A stretch of DNA of 27,152 bases from JANNPJ01 sp031400005. GTDB lineage: Bacteria; Actinomycetota; Actinomycetes; Actinomycetales; Kineosporiaceae. The translations under genes were made by a program, and so were the position numbers. The notes below the pieces were generated by a model, which searched no databases, was not told where the DNA came from, and saw only the letters and a list, made by a program, of their open reading frames with translations. The stretch covers positions 1 to 27,152 of the forward strand of contig JANNPJ010000308.1 of the NCBI GenBank assembly GCA_031400005.1, read 5' to 3'. Numbering within the stretch: the first letter of the stretch is position 1; each line of letters opens with the position of its first letter. Shown here one piece after another: positions 7,039 through 15,202 of this stretch.

Positions 7039-8562
7039 TCAGTCGGACCGCAGGACGCATTTCGACGTCCATTCAATTTCACCGTTCGGGACAATGCCGT
7101 CAATGTCCTTGCAGGGCGGTCTAACTTGCATCACGGAAGACACCACTCCGTTTTTCGTCTCGATCGAAAACAGTTGTCCGAGCTGATATCGCCTACTGAC
7201 AACGGACAGCCTGGCCACCTTACCCACGGCCAGGGTGAGGAGCTCGTCGCCACTGTAGGCGGCGGTGTACGTGATTTCCGCGGTCTTACTGACCGGCAGC
7301 GTTCGCGGGGAAGACTCCAGCTTTTCGACGTAGAAGACCCTGCACACGGCGTCAACCCGGACCCGCCCGAAATCCTCTCGACATTTGGCCGACGTCTCGG
7401 CCTCCCCAGTGAGGATCTTGATGAGTTCGACCGTGATCTTGCCCCTGCCTGACTTCTTCAGCAGGCCCTCGTGAGCACCGTCTGACAACGCCGGAACCGG
7501 GGCCACCTGCGAGACCATCGCGGACGGTGTGGAATCGCTGACGGCCGGGTCATCAGCAGCCGCATTGCCCGAAGGTTGGTCACCGGTCCGCGGCATCTGC
7601 TCAATCCAGACTCCGGCCCCTCCCAATATCACGATCGCCAGCCCTGCGGCCAGCATCACTCGGCGATCGCGCACCCAGCCGGGCAAACCCGATCGCTCCC
7701 GGCCAGAACCCGCCATCGACCCGGAGCGAGAGGTGGAGTGGGCCATCGACCCGGGGCGAGGGCGAGCCTCGAACTCGTCCGCCAGTTCGTCCAACCGACG
7801 GGCGAGGGTGGTCGCGTCCGGCCAGCGTCGGTCGCGGTCAGGTTCGAGAACCTGCCGTAGCACCTGCCGGACCTGCTCGGGAAGGCTGGGGTCGGAGCCC
7901 TCGGGCGGCAGTACCGGCCCCCAGGTCCCCGGCCGCTGGCCGGTGATCAAGTGGAAGCAGAGCGCACCCAGGCTGTAGACATCGGCTCGGGCATCAACCC
8001 AGGAGTCGGGCATCGACTGCTCCGGCGCCATATATCCGAGCGACCCCACCGACATCGTCATGGCGGTGCCCTGGGTCATGTTCTTGGCTACCCCGAGGTC
8101 AGCGATCAGCAACCGCTCGCCCCCGTCCGGAGCCGATCGGATCAGGACGTTCGAGGGCTTCAGATCGCGATGAACGATGCCCAGCCGATGCAACTCGGCG
8201 GCGCCGCGAGCAACCTCCGCGGTCAGCCGCAGGGCCTCCACCAGGGGTGGCCGGCCCTGGGCAATCCGCTCGCCCAAGGTTCCGCGATCCGCATGCTCCA
8301 TGACGAAATACGGGCGCCCGTCAGGCAATTCGCCGATATCGAAGACCTGTACGATCCGGCTGGACGAGGCCCGACGCAACATCTGCGCCTCGGCCAGGAA
8401 TCGGTCCCGCAGATCGACCTGGTCAACCCAGTTCTCCGCCATCACCTTGATCGCGATCGTGGTGTCCAGCGAATCGTCGTACGCAAGCCAGACCACCGCA
8501 TATCCACCCGCCCCGAGACGCGGTCCGACTCGGTAGCGGCCTATCGTAGGCGGAACTGACAT
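7039..8562 (-). CDS. Transmembrane Ser/Thr protein kinase with four-cysteine outer domain (paralog 1)
   Basis: Receptor-type protein kinase of 507 aa. The kinase domain (about 8-270) has P-loop GAGGYAVVW, catalytic Lys39 (AIKV), HRDLKPSN with Asp133 and Asn138, a DLG motif (Asp155) in place of DFG, and MAPEQ in the activation segment. All catalytic residues are present. A short Ser/Arg-rich linker leads to one membrane helix (about 310-332, VMLAAGLAIVILGGAG). About 175 outer residues follow, with cysteines in KCREDFG, AVCR, PPCKDIDG and SKCV. The same four positions and GKIT, SPRT and DIDGI recur in the next kinase. The start is the ATG at 8562, which has no Shine-Dalgarno but a CATAAT hexamer 6 nt before it. 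The 43 codons upstream in frame are non-coding in character. It converges on the flavoprotein with an 18-nt gap. Confidence 0.94.
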   Translation of the reverse strand: MSVPPTIGRYRVGPRLGAGGYAVVWLAYDDSLDTTIAIKVMAENWVDQVDLRDRFLAEAQMLRRASSSRIVQVFDIGELPDGRPYFVMEHADRGTLGERIAQGRPPLVEALRLTAEVARGAAELHRLGIVHRDLKPSNVLIRSAPDGGERLLIADLGVAKNMTQGTAMTMSVGSLGYMAPEQSMPDSWVDARADVYSLGALCFHLITGQRPGTWGPVLPPEGSDPSLPEQVRQVLRQVLEPDRDRRWPDATTLARRLDELADEFEARPRPGSMAHSTSRSGSMAGSGRERSGLPGWVRDRRVMLAAGLAIVILGGAGVWIEQMPRTGDQPSGNAAADDPAVSDSTPSAMVSQVAPVPALSDGAHEGLLKKSGRGKITVELIKILTGEAETSAKCREDFGRVRVDAVCRVFYVEKLESSPRTLPVSKTAEITYTAAYSGDELLTLAVGKVARLSVVSRRYQLGQLFSIETKNGVVSSVMQVRPPCKDIDGIVPNGEIEWTSKCVLRSD

Positions 8563-8568
8563 GCACGT

Positions 8569-8574
8569 ATTATG
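8569..8574 (-). promoter_or_regulatory. -10 hexamer of leaderless kinase 1
   Basis: On the minus strand CATAAT, then ACGTGC, then ATG. The 6-nt spacing places transcription start at the A of the start codon. Kinase 2 has the same hexamer and spacing. Confidence 0.6.
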
Positions 8575-8738
8575 TCGACAAGTCGATGGATCCCGGTCTT
8601 CTGGGGGGGATCTCGGCGGCCAACCCGACCATGGCTGGAGTCTCGCCGCGCGAAGTCTCTGGTGATCATGCGGGTCGCGGGTCGCCCTCACCTACCCGGT
8701 CGGTGACATGCGGGCTGTGAGCCAGGTTTCGCTCCACC

Positions 8739-10445
8739 TCACCTGATTCCTAATTGCTTGACGCATCTCGACATCCACTCGGTTCTACCGTCAATGGTGA
8801 TGCCGTCAATGTCCTTGCAGCCCAGTGGCTCCTGGCTGCCGCCCAGAAAAACTCCGTGCTTGGTCCGAAACGCAAACAGCCTGCCCTGCTGATACTTCTT
8901 GCTGAGCAGCGCTGTCTTGGCCACGTCGGTCCCGAATACTTCGTTGAACAAGACGCCATTCTGGTCGACATTGACGACGTAGGCGACGGCGGCGTCCTTG
9001 TCCACCCGAAGGGTCCGGGGGGAGGTCTCCGTCCGCGGAAAATAGTAGGCCCGGCACACGGCTTTGGCCGGGACCGGCCCGAAGTCCTGTTGGCATTTGG
9101 TCAGCGCCTCGTCCCCCACAAGGAGGTTCACGAGGTTGAACGTGATCTTGCCCTTGGGCGAGGCCACCAGCAGACCGTGGTGATCACCATCAGCCAACGG
9201 GGAGACCGAACCCGCCGCCGGGGAAGCCTTGGCGGCCGGAGTGGTGGTCTGAGACTCCGCCTCGGACGAATTCAGGATTATCCTGAATTCGATCCATACC
9301 AGCGCCACGAGCACCAGTCCCACGGCCAGCATCACTCGGCGATCACGGATTCGGCTGGAGAAGCCGCGTGGTGGCTGGCAGGGCGGAGCCGGCGCCCCAG
9401 CATGCATCCCGGACCCGGCGCGGCGGCCGGACCCGGCGTCGAGTTTGGACCTGGAGCGGCGGCCTGGCCTAGGGCGGTGGCCAGAACCCGGGGCTGAGCC
9501 AGAATCAGAGTCAAGCCCGGATCCGACGTCAAGCCCGGATCCGGAGTCAGGCCCGGACGGGGAGCGGAGACTGGACTCGACTTGGGGCTCGGATCCGACC
9601 GCGCCCGGGTCCGGTCGCATCGGTGGGTGAGTGACGTCCCCCTGGACCCCGAATTCGAACTCGTCCGCCAGCTGGTCCAGCCGCTCGGCCAGGGTGGCCG
9701 CGTCCGGCCAGCGCTGGTCCCGCTCCAGGGCGACGGCCTGCGTCAGCAACTGTCGGACCGGCTCGGGAAACCCGGGATCGGAACCTTCGGGCGGCAGAAC
9801 CGGCCCCCACTTCCCCGGCTGCAGCCCGGTGACCAGGTGGAAACCGAGCACACCCAGGCTGTAGACGTCGGCTCGGGCATCTACTCGGGCGTCCGTCGAC
9901 TGCTCCGGCGCCATGTATCCGGACGACCCCACGGACAGGGTCAGGGCGGTGCCCTGAGCCAGGTTCTTGGCAATCCCGAGGTCGGCGATCAGTAACCGAT
10001 CGCCACCGTCCGGAGCCGACCCGATCAGAACATTGGAGGGCTTCAAATCGCGGTGCACGATGTCCAGCCGGTGCAGTTCGGCGGCACCGCGAGCGACCTC
10101 CGCGGTCACCCGCAGCGCCTCCACCAGAGGAAGCCTACCTCGGTAGATCCGGTCGCTCAGGGTTCCGCGATCGGCATGTTCCATCACAAAGTACGGTCGC
10201 CCGTCCGGCAATTCACCGATGTCGAACACCTGCACAATTCGGCTGGACGCCGCCCGGCGCAGCATCCGCGCCTCGGCCAGAAAGCGCTCGCGCAGTTCGG
10301 CCCGATCTACCCAGTTCTCCGCCAGTACTTTGATCGCGATTGTCGTGTCGAGCGACTCGTCGTGCGCCAGCCAGACCACTGCATACCCGCCGGCTCCCAG
10401 ACGCGGCCCCACCCGGTAGCGGCCGATCAAGGTCGGAACTGACAT
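8739..10445 (-). CDS. Transmembrane Ser/Thr protein kinase with four-cysteine outer domain (paralog 2)
   Basis: Tandem paralog of the downstream kinase, 568 aa. The first ~270 residues are near-identical in layout: GAGGYAVVW, Lys39, HRDLKPSN, DLG, MAPEQ, all catalytic residues intact. It differs by a long low-complexity juxtamembrane linker (about 275-365) rich in Asp, Ser, Gly, Pro and Arg with DSGSG/DSDSG repeats, encoded by a repetitive stretch near 9380-9620. One membrane helix (VMLAVGLVLVALVWIEF) follows. The outer domain keeps the four cysteines of its sister (KCQQDFG, AVCR, GCKDIDG, SRCV) plus GLL, GKIT, SPRTL and EWMS. The start ATG has CATAAT 6 nt upstream and no Shine-Dalgarno. It is separated from kinase 1 by 176 nt, which carry kinase 1's own promoter. 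The ligand and substrates are unknown. Confidence 0.94.
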   Translation of the reverse strand: MSVPTLIGRYRVGPRLGAGGYAVVWLAHDESLDTTIAIKVLAENWVDRAELRERFLAEARMLRRAASSRIVQVFDIGELPDGRPYFVMEHADRGTLSDRIYRGRLPLVEALRVTAEVARGAAELHRLDIVHRDLKPSNVLIGSAPDGGDRLLIADLGIAKNLAQGTALTLSVGSSGYMAPEQSTDARVDARADVYSLGVLGFHLVTGLQPGKWGPVLPPEGSDPGFPEPVRQLLTQAVALERDQRWPDAATLAERLDQLADEFEFGVQGDVTHPPMRPDPGAVGSEPQVESSLRSPSGPDSGSGLDVGSGLDSDSGSAPGSGHRPRPGRRSRSKLDAGSGRRAGSGMHAGAPAPPCQPPRGFSSRIRDRRVMLAVGLVLVALVWIEFRIILNSSEAESQTTTPAAKASPAAGSVSPLADGDHHGLLVASPKGKITFNLVNLLVGDEALTKCQQDFGPVPAKAVCRAYYFPRTETSPRTLRVDKDAAVAYVVNVDQNGVLFNEVFGTDVAKTALLSKKYQQGRLFAFRTKHGVFLGGSQEPLGCKDIDGITIDGRTEWMSRCVKQLGIR

Positions 10446-10451
10446 AGATGC

Positions 10452-10457
10452 ATTATG
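10452..10457 (-). promoter_or_regulatory. -10 hexamer of leaderless kinase 2
   Basis: On the minus strand CATAAT, then GCATCT, then ATG at 10445. Hexamer and spacing are identical to kinase 1. Confidence 0.6.
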
Positions 10458-10580
10458 CCGAGAAAGTGGGACGGCTTAAGACACGAGATCTCGAAACCGC
10501 ATGATCAACTAGCGCTTGTCGCTTTACTGAGCCGCAAACACGTCCCGGCAATCAATGCAATACCCCCAAACCAACCGCGA

Positions 10581-10618
10581 TCATGCGCAGTTGCACCGTG
10601 TAGAGGCAACTGGCATGA
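10581..10618. repeat. Intergenic hairpin with a single-base bulge
   Basis: TCATGCGCAGTTGC (10581-10594) pairs with GCAACTGGCATGA (10606-10618), giving 13 base pairs with one bulged G and an 11-nt loop. It lies between the starts of kinase 2 and the 3' end of the helicase gene. It has no T-run, so it is a structural repeat or RNA hairpin of unknown role. Confidence 0.5.
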
Positions 10619-10631
10619 CCGTCGGAAAGTT

Positions 10632-10658
10632 TTGATCATGAGGTTAACGCATGATCAA
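10632..10658 (-). terminator. Candidate terminator of the DEAD-box helicase gene
   Basis: TTGATCATG and CATGATCAA form a perfect 9-bp stem with a 9-nt loop (AGGTTAACG), starting 10 nt past the helicase stop. On the minus strand the stem is followed by AACTTT, a poor U-tract, so termination strength is doubtful. Each arm contains the octamer that recurs between genes in this window. Confidence 0.45.
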
Positions 10659-10668
10659 GGTAGCGCGG

Positions 10669-12168
10669 TTAGCGCTGGTAGCTGCTGCCACCACTGCTGG
10701 CCGGGCGCGGGGTCCGCGGGCGACCGGCGGGGCGGCCGCCCGCGCTGCGGGTACCCATCCCACCACCGGGCGAGCGACGACGGATCTCGCCACCGCGGCT
10801 TTCCCTGCTCTGCGGCGGCAACTGGGTGACGATCACCGGCTCACCGGAGGCCGCGAGCTCACGGACCACGTCGTGGCCGGAGTGAACCTGGTCGGTCGTC
10901 GCCGTCACCGAGGCGTCCCGGTGCAGACGGACGACGTCACGAGTCTGGAACGGCTCCACGAAGGAGACCACCGTGCCCCGGGCGCCGGCTCGCGCCGTCC
11001 GACCGGAACGGTGCAGGTAGTCCTTGTGGTCGTTCGGCAGGTCGTAGTGCACGACCAGGTCGACGTCGTCCACGTGGATACCGCGCGCTGCGACGTCCGT
11101 CGCCACCAGCACCCGCGGGTGACCGGCCTGGAAGGCGTCGAGCGCCCGCTGCCGCTGGTTCTGGTTCAGGTTGCCGTGGATCGCGGCCGCCTCTGCCCCG
11201 GCCCGGGACAGCTGCTTGGCCAACCTGTCGGCGCCGTGCTTGGTCCGCACGAAGAACAGGGTGCGGGCCGGGCGAGCTGCGATCTCGCTGGCGACGGCCA
11301 CCTTGTCCTCGCCCCGGAGGGTGAAGACCTTGTGGTCCATGGCGGTGGCGGCGTCCGTGGTCTGGGCGACCGCGTGGAACGCCGGGTCGGTCAGGTAGTC
11401 ACGGACCAGCTTGTCCACGCCACCGTCGAGGGTCGCGGAGAGCAGCAGCCGCTGGCCACCGTTCGGGGTGGCGTCGAGGATCTGCCGGACGGCGGGCAGG
11501 AAGCCCAGGTCGGCCATGTGGTCGGCTTCGTCGATCACGGTGATCTCGATGCTGCCGAGCTGGCAGGAGTTGCGCTCCATCAGGTCGATCAGCCGGCCCG
11601 GGGTGGCGACGACGACGTCGACCCCACGGCGCAGCGCGTCGATCTGACGGCTCATCGAGAGGCCACCGACGACGGTGGTCACCCGCTGGTCAAGGGCATG
11701 CGCCAGCGGCGTCAAGGCGTCCGCCACCTGGCGGGCCAGCTCACGGGTGGGGACCAGGATCAGGGCCCGCGGCGTCATCGGCTTACGGACGCTCGAACTG
11801 GCGTGCAGCCGGGCCAGCACCGGGATGCCGAAGGCCAGGGTCTTGCCGGAACCGGTCTGGGCCCGGCCGAGCACGTCGCGACCGACCAACGCGTCGGGCA
11901 GGACCCGAGTCTGAATCGCGAACGGCTGCTCCATGCCACGGCCGACCAGGGCCCTGACCAGCGGAGCCGGCAGGTCGAACTCAACGAACGGACGGGCTTC
12001 CGGGGCCGGCGTCTCGGCTGCAGCGGTGAGCGCTGCCTCGAGCGGGCTGGGACCGGACGACGGACGGGACGAACCCGAGCGGCGGGGCCCACCGGAGGGG
12101 CGGCCACCACCGGACGGGCGGCGGTGCGACGAACCGGACATGCGGGGGCGACCAGAGGTCTGAGTCAT
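10669..12168 (-). CDS. DEAD-box ATP-dependent RNA helicase (RhlE/DeaD-like)
   Basis: Cytoplasmic RNA unwinding enzyme of 499 aa. All superfamily 2 motifs are visible: Q-motif glutamine Q86 (FAIQ), motif I AQTGSGKT (103-110), Ia PTREL, Ib TPGR, II DEAD (213-216), III SAT (244-246), IV LFFVRT, V ATDVAARGIHV, VI HRSGRTAR (386-393). Both ends are basic, Ser/Gly/Arg-rich low-complexity tails (residues 1-45 and about 455-499), typical RNA-binding extensions in actinobacterial helicases. The start ATG has GGAG 10 nt upstream. It stands alone, with a long 5' region. Such helicases often act in ribosome assembly or cold adaptation, and nothing here specifies which. Confidence 0.95.
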   Translation of the reverse strand: MTQTSGRPRMSGSSHRRPSGGGRPSGGPRRSGSSRPSSGPSPLEAALTAAAETPAPEARPFVEFDLPAPLVRALVGRGMEQPFAIQTRVLPDALVGRDVLGRAQTGSGKTLAFGIPVLARLHASSSVRKPMTPRALILVPTRELARQVADALTPLAHALDQRVTTVVGGLSMSRQIDALRRGVDVVVATPGRLIDLMERNSCQLGSIEITVIDEADHMADLGFLPAVRQILDATPNGGQRLLLSATLDGGVDKLVRDYLTDPAFHAVAQTTDAATAMDHKVFTLRGEDKVAVASEIAARPARTLFFVRTKHGADRLAKQLSRAGAEAAAIHGNLNQNQRQRALDAFQAGHPRVLVATDVAARGIHVDDVDLVVHYDLPNDHKDYLHRSGRTARAGARGTVVSFVEPFQTRDVVRLHRDASVTATTDQVHSGHDVVRELAASGEPVIVTQLPPQSRESRGGEIRRRSPGGGMGTRSAGGRPAGRPRTPRPASSGGSSYQR

Positions 12169-12458
12169 ACGTGTAAAACTCCATCGGTGGCGCGTGAGGT
12201 CGCGTCGTTCGGAGACGTCGGCTCAGCCATACATCGGCGAGCACGACCGGAGGCTCCGAATTACCAGGTGGCATCAACGGTGACATCTATGTTCCGATGC
12301 TGTACCAATGCCTGGGGAGCGACTCACTACGTGCGACCAACGCGGGCGGCTCGCCCGCGAGAGTGACGACACGTTCCTGCGTCGTCTGTGGGGCTAGCGT
12401 ACCAGTGCTCCAGATTCTTCCCTCCCCTAACCAGCGTGTTCTACCTCTCTGTCCTGGA
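12169..12458. other. 290-bp intergenic region between the helicase start and the oxidase stop
   Basis: Upstream region of the helicase (minus strand) and downstream region of the lactone oxidase. It contains one clear hairpin (12341-12359) and no convincing ORF. No cold-shock element or riboswitch could be recognised. Confidence 0.5.
12341..12359. terminator. GC-rich hairpin downstream of the oxidase gene
   Basis: CGCGGGC and GCCCGCG form a perfect 7-bp stem around GGCTC, about 100 nt past the oxidase stop on the minus strand. There is no T-run on either side, so it would act as a U-less terminator or a structure in the helicase leader. Confidence 0.35.
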
Positions 12459-13772
12459 TCATCCAGCACCGATCGGCCCCAAGACCCGGTCCAGGTAGGC
12501 GTTGGCGAACACGCCGCGCGGATCCAGCCGGTCACGCAGGGAGACGAACTGCTCGAAGCCGGGGTAGAGCTTGGCCAGCCGATCGGCGTCCAGTTCATGC
12601 ACCTTGCCCCAGTGCGGGCGTCCGTCGTACTCGTGCATGATCTGCTCGATCGCCGCGAAGTAGGGGGCCGATTCGACGCCGATGGGCACATGGGCGGCGA
12701 GATAGGCCGATTCCCGCCCGCTTGCGGTAGACAGCGGAATGTCGTCGGCGGCGGCGACCCGGACCTCGATCGGGAAGCCGATCCGCCAGTCGGAGGCCTT
12801 GACCATCCGCTGGACGGCGGTGACGGCCTCCACCGCAGCGGCCCGGGGCACCGCGTACTCGGTCTCGACGAATCGAACCCGTCGCGGCGTGGTGAAGACG
12901 CGGTCTGAGCGATCAAGGTAGCTGCGGGCCCCGAGCGCCCTGGCCGAGATCCGGTTGATCAACGGGACTAAGGGCGGCACCTGGCGGCCGAGGGCGACGG
13001 TGGCCCCGAAAGCCGTGTTCGACAGGAACTGGTCGTCCCACCAGGCCCGCCAGGCCGGCAACGGATCCAGCCCGTCGTCCAAGGGCAACCGGGTGTTCCG
13101 CTTCACCAGCGTCGAATCGGTGTTCGGGAACCAGTAGAACTCGAAGTGGTCGGTGCCGTCGGCGAACTCATCGAACCGGTCGACGACCTCGGCGAACGGC
13201 ATGCTGGATTCCTCCGCCCGAAGGGCGAAAGCGGGAACGGTCTGCAGCGTCAGAGTGGAGACCACGCCGAGCGCGCCTAGATTGATCCGGGCCGGACCGA
13301 AGATCTCCGGGTGCTCGGTGGCCGAGCAGGTCAGTATCCGACCGTCGGCCAGTACCAACTCCATCGCCCGCACCAGCGTGGCCAGCCCACCGAAGCGGGC
13401 CCCGGTGCCGTGGGTCCCGGTGGCCATCGCACCGGCGACGGTCTGCTGGTCGATGTCGCCGAGATTCGTCAGCCCCAACCCGGCCTCGGCCAGCAGTCGG
13501 TTCAACCGCTGCAGCGTCATCCCGGCCTGGACCGTCACCAACCCGGTCCCGGTGTCGAGGTTGATCAGGTCGGCGTGCCGGTCGAGAGCGATCTGAACCT
13601 CTTCCGGCCGGGCGATGCCGGTGAAGGAGTGTCCGGAACCGACCGGCTTCACGCGCTGACCGTCATCCGCCGCCAGCGACACCACCGCAGCGATCTCGGC
13701 GGCGCCACGGGGATGAACCGTGGTGCAGTCGGCGGTCTGATTCCTGGCCCAGTTCACCCAGGTATCCGTCAT
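12459..13772 (-). CDS. FAD-linked sugar-1,4-lactone oxidase/dehydrogenase (D-arabinono/L-gulono-lactone type)
   Basis: VAO-family flavoenzyme of 437 aa that oxidises an aldono-1,4-lactone. The N-terminal FAD-binding domain has RPVGSG-type motif VKPVGSGHSFTG, with His48 at the position used for covalent flavin attachment in this family, and TGTHGTG further on. The C-terminal half is the D-arabinono-1,4-lactone oxidase domain with FEFYWFPNT and the active-site signature RPHWGKVH near residue 385. Length is close to the ~430 aa of the mycobacterial gulonolactone dehydrogenase. ATG 13772 was chosen because GAGGGGGAG precedes it. An in-frame TTG at 13835 would add 21 residues. It is divergent from the PLP enzyme. 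The exact lactone and electron acceptor cannot be told from sequence. Confidence 0.92.
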   Translation of the reverse strand: MTDTWVNWARNQTADCTTVHPRGAAEIAAVVSLAADDGQRVKPVGSGHSFTGIARPEEVQIALDRHADLINLDTGTGLVTVQAGMTLQRLNRLLAEAGLGLTNLGDIDQQTVAGAMATGTHGTGARFGGLATLVRAMELVLADGRILTCSATEHPEIFGPARINLGALGVVSTLTLQTVPAFALRAEESSMPFAEVVDRFDEFADGTDHFEFYWFPNTDSTLVKRNTRLPLDDGLDPLPAWRAWWDDQFLSNTAFGATVALGRQVPPLVPLINRISARALGARSYLDRSDRVFTTPRRVRFVETEYAVPRAAAVEAVTAVQRMVKASDWRIGFPIEVRVAAADDIPLSTASGRESAYLAAHVPIGVESAPYFAAIEQIMHEYDGRPHWGKVHELDADRLAKLYPGFEQFVSLRDRLDPRGVFANAYLDRVLGPIGAG

Positions 13773-13913
13773 CACGCGTCTCCCCCTCGTCCACACCAAT
13801 GCACAACCCCTACCAGGGTCTCCGTTACCGGCCAATCCTAGAAGTAGATCAAGTGTTCAAATGTCAATCCAGATCCCTTGACGCCACCTGGGACCAGGAC
13901 AAGTCTTCTCGGC

Positions 13914-15125
13914 ATGACAGTGGACAGTGGGCGCCGGCTCACTCCGGCAGCGCGACTCAATCGAGCGACCTCCGACCTCGACCCACCACTGGCCGTCGTG
14001 GACCTCCAGGCGCTGCGGGCCAACGCGGCAGACCTCGTCCGCCGGGCCGGGGACAAACCGATCCGGCTGGCCAGCAAGTCCATCCGCTGCCGGACCGTGC
14101 TCCGGCAGGTGCACGCCATGCCGGGATTCGCCGGAATCCTGGGCTACACCCTGGCCGAAGCGCTCTGGCTGGCTGAGGAATTCGACGACGTCGTCGTCGG
14201 ATACCCAAGCGTCGAGGTGGCGGCCCTGCGCCGGCTGGCGGCAGACCCGATGCTCGCCGGCCGGGTCACGCTGATGGTCGACGGAACCGAGCAGCTCGAC
14301 TTCATCGACGCTGTCGTCGCACCGAACCAGCGGCCGGCCTTCCGGCTGTGCATCGACCTCGACGCCTCACTGCGCGGGTTCGGCGGCCGGATCCATCTGG
14401 GAACCCGCCGATCTCCCGTGCACACGCCGGCACAGGCCGGGCAGCTGGCCCGCCTGATCCGTGGTCGGCCCGGCTTCACCCTGGTAGGGCTGATGGCCTA
14501 CGAGGGTCAGGTGGCCGGGGTGGGCAACCAGCCGGCCGGGCGACCCGCTCGAGGTGCGGCAGTCCGAGCGATGCAGTCGATCTCGGTACGCGAACTGGCC
14601 GAGCGGCGGGCAGCGGCGGTCGCCGCGGTGACCGCCGTTCACCCACTGGAGTTCGTCAACGGCGGAGGCACCGGGAGCCTGGAGACCACCAGCGCAGAGC
14701 AGGCGGTGACCGAACTGGCTGCCGGTTCCGGGCTCTACGGGCCAGGATTGTTCGACAGCTACCGTTCCTTCAGTCCGGCGCCTGCCGCGTTGTTCGCGCT
14801 CGGGGTCAGCCGGCGCCCGGCCCCGGACATCGTCACCGTCACCGGTGGCGGTTGGATCGCCTCCGGTCCGACCGGGGCGGACCGGTCTCCCATACCTACC
14901 TATCCACCAGGTCTGAGCCTGCTTCCGGCTGAGGGCGCCGGCGAGGTGCAGACACCGCTGCGCGGGGATGCCGCCAGGGCGCTGCGGATCGGTGACCGGG
15001 TCTGGTTCCGGCACGCCAAAGCCGGGGAACTGGCCGAGCACGTCGACGAGTTCCAACTCGTCGAGGGCGACGTGATCACGGATTCCGCCCGCACCTATCG
15101 CGGTGAGGGCCGAAACTTCCTCTGA
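13914..15125 (+). CDS. PLP-dependent amino acid aldolase/deaminase (D-threonine aldolase / DSD1-like, fold type III)
   Basis: 403-aa enzyme with an N-terminal alanine-racemase-like barrel and a C-terminal D-serine-dehydratase-like domain. The PLP lysine is Lys55 in RLASKSIRC. Other barrel landmarks are LCIDLDASLRGFG, LMAYEGQVAG and VNGGGTGS, the phosphate-binding strand. The C-terminal HAKAGELAEHVDEF holds the histidines that bind the divalent metal in this family. The natural substrate is unproven. Relatives cleave or deaminate D-threonine or D-serine-like beta-hydroxy amino acids. ATG 13914 fits better than an in-frame TTG at 13878, but its ribosome-binding site (AGGAC) is weak. It is divergent from the lactone oxidase. 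I recall a similar pairing in mycobacteria (Rv1769 to Rv1771 region). Confidence 0.88.
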   Translation: MTVDSGRRLTPAARLNRATSDLDPPLAVVDLQALRANAADLVRRAGDKPIRLASKSIRCRTVLRQVHAMPGFAGILGYTLAEALWLAEEFDDVVVGYPSVEVAALRRLAADPMLAGRVTLMVDGTEQLDFIDAVVAPNQRPAFRLCIDLDASLRGFGGRIHLGTRRSPVHTPAQAGQLARLIRGRPGFTLVGLMAYEGQVAGVGNQPAGRPARGAAVRAMQSISVRELAERRAAAVAAVTAVHPLEFVNGGGTGSLETTSAEQAVTELAAGSGLYGPGLFDSYRSFSPAPAALFALGVSRRPAPDIVTVTGGGWIASGPTGADRSPIPTYPPGLSLLPAEGAGEVQTPLRGDAARALRIGDRVWFRHAKAGELAEHVDEFQLVEGDVITDSARTYRGEGRNFL

Positions 15126-15202
15126 CGTGTCGGTTGCCTCGGCTGACCAGGTACCCGGAGGCCGCTCGGTGTCCGCCTCCCACGTCGGGCGGGCTCCGGC
15201 GG

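Noticed and set aside
10651..12366. A 571-codon open frame on the plus strand, antisense to the helicase
   Set aside because: It is the mirror of a high-GC gene. Its translation is His/Arg/Gly/Asp-rich without any domain, whereas the minus strand shows all DEAD-box motifs.
13835..13867. Promoter for the lactone oxidase with TTGACA and TAGGAT on the minus strand
   Set aside because: The two hexamers are 21 nt apart, too far for a normal sigma-70 spacing, so I did not list it.
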